A stretch of DNA of 5,607 nt from Trueperaceae bacterium (lineage in GTDB: Bacteria > Deinococcota > Deinococci > Deinococcales > Trueperaceae), in NCBI GenBank assembly GCA_007122815.1, contig SKSV01000021.1, positions 1 to 5,607 on the forward strand, given 5' to 3'. The notes below the pieces were generated by a model. That model was not told where the DNA came from. It searched no databases and saw only the letters and a program-made list of their open reading frames with translations. Positions 5,175 to 5,607 of the stretch are shown in pieces. The stretch's first letter is position 1; the number at the start of each line of letters is the position of its first letter. The translations under genes were made by a program, and so were the position numbers.

Positions 5175-5549
5175 TCAGCTCGGGCTCTGGCTCTCCTCTC
5201 GGGGCTCGGACGGCGCGGCGGTCTCGAGTGGTCGCGTGAGCTCGTCAGCGCAGCACTCCTCGCTCAGGTAGGCGACCACCGCGCTCATGGCCCCGAAGTC
5301 GGCATGGTTCACGACCTCCGCGCCCGACTTACGCTGCCGGACGAGACCGGCTTGCACGAGCATCTGAAGGTGGTGGGCGAGCGTCGAGCGCGGCATGCCG
5401 CCTAGCCGCTCCTGTACCTGGTGGACGGGCAGTCCCGCATCACCTGCACGCACGAGCGCCCTGAAGATCGCCAGGCGCGCCTCGTGCCCCAGCGCCGCTA
5501 GTGCGTCGGCCGCCTGGGTGGGGTGGATGGCGGTAGCGCTGTGGTCCAT
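5175..5549 (-). CDS. ArsR/SmtB-family winged-helix metal(loid)-responsive repressor
   Basis: This 124-aa protein has the ArsR winged-helix fold: LAALGHEARLAIFRALVRAG (17-36), a helix-turn-helix with recognition helix PRSTLAHHLQMLVQAGLV (53-70), and the wing RQRKSGAEVVNH (71-82). AVVAYLSEECC follows, with the vicinal pair Cys99-Cys100, and the tail is acidic and polar. Such repressors leave their operator when As(III)/Sb(III) or a metal binds their cysteines. Here the pair lies in the C-terminal helix rather than in the classical ELCVC motif. The open frame begins at a TTG at 5555, but the ATG at 5549 is preferred because the predicted transcription start falls on its A and no SD exists upstream. 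It is followed after about 100 bp by the small ORF and permease genes, which it probably controls along with itself. Confidence 0.93.
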   Translation of the reverse strand: MDHSATAIHPTQAADALAALGHEARLAIFRALVRAGDAGLPVHQVQERLGGMPRSTLAHHLQMLVQAGLVRQRKSGAEVVNHADFGAMSAVVAYLSEECCADELTRPLETAAPSEPREESQSPS

Positions 5550-5555
5550 GGCCAA

Positions 5556-5584
5556 AGGGTACTGCGTTGACCACCGCTTGTCAA
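5556..5584 (-). promoter_or_regulatory. Promoter of the ArsR-type gene, probably giving a leaderless mRNA
   Basis: On the minus strand a perfect -35 TTGACA (5584-5579) is followed after exactly 17 bp by TACCCT (5561-5556), which fits TANNNT. Six bases then precede the ATG at 5549, so +1 would be the A of the start codon. Absence of any SD agrees with a leaderless transcript. Leaderless mRNAs with this -10 placement are reported to be abundant in Deinococcus. Confidence 0.7.
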
Positions 5585-5598
5585 CTAGGTTACTAGTT
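5566..5598. promoter_or_regulatory. Two overlapping inverted repeats, candidate operators upstream of the ArsR-type gene
   Basis: GTTGAC (5566-5571) and GTCAAC (5580-5585) form a perfect 6-bp inverted repeat with an 8-bp spacer; the second arm contains the -35 box. AACTAG (5583-5588) and CTAGTT (5593-5598) form a second perfect 6-bp inverted repeat with a 4-bp spacer, just upstream of the -35. The second repeat contains TAGGTTACTAGT (5586-5597), shared with the small ORF-permease promoter region. The first also places TTGACC (5567-5572) on the plus strand, a possible -35 for a divergent gene beyond the window. Confidence 0.55.
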
Positions 5599-5607
5599 AT
5601 GTCGACG

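Noticed and set aside
5599..5607. ATGTCGACG at the right edge as the start of a divergent gene
   Set aside because: Only three codons are visible, and no SD or properly spaced -10 supports initiation there.

Overview
This GC-rich window most likely comes from a Deinococcota chromosome. The best evidence is the gene order rpsF-ssb-rpsR-rplI combined with an SSB that carries two OB folds in one 276-residue chain, the form known from Thermus and Deinococcus. S6, S18 and L9 also resemble the Thermus proteins as I recall them. The zinc-type S18 differs from the cysteine-free S18 I recall from Thermus and Deinococcus, so a deeper or sister lineage such as the Truepera group is possible. That placement is inference.

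Layout. (1) Positions 1-1409, minus strand: a class II (metal-dependent) aldolase-like enzyme overlaps by 8 bp the start of a PfkB-family sugar kinase that runs off the left edge, so this is the end of a sugar-phosphate operon. (2) Positions 1410-1766: a divergent intergenic region with a candidate extended -10 promoter and a roughly 200-nt leader for the ribosomal operon. The leader ends in an 11-bp helix that buries the rpsF ribosome binding site. (3) Positions 1767-3725, plus strand: rpsF, ssb, rpsR and rplI. The last three are joined by TGATG and GTGA overlaps, and a hairpin plus a rho-independent terminator follow. (4) Positions 3814-3883: ten uninterrupted heptamer tandem repeats between converging transcription units. 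(5) Positions 3924-5549, minus strand: a metal(loid)-resistance-like cassette read in the order ArsR-type repressor, an 80-residue protein with a CCPSCC cluster, and a PF03773/ArsP-type permease.

How it works together. The ribosomal block is an ordinary housekeeping operon, but its rpsF leader looks built for translational autoregulation. The right-hand cassette appears to be a self-regulated efflux unit. The regulator has a vicinal Cys pair, and a conserved operator-like motif (TAGGTT[A/T]CTAGT) lies upstream of both the regulator and the small-ORF/permease pair. The regulator gene seems to be transcribed from a consensus -35 and a TANNNT -10 placed so that the mRNA would start at the ATG itself (leaderless). 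The least described elements are the CCPSCC small protein, the paired operators, the SD-masking leader and the heptamer array.
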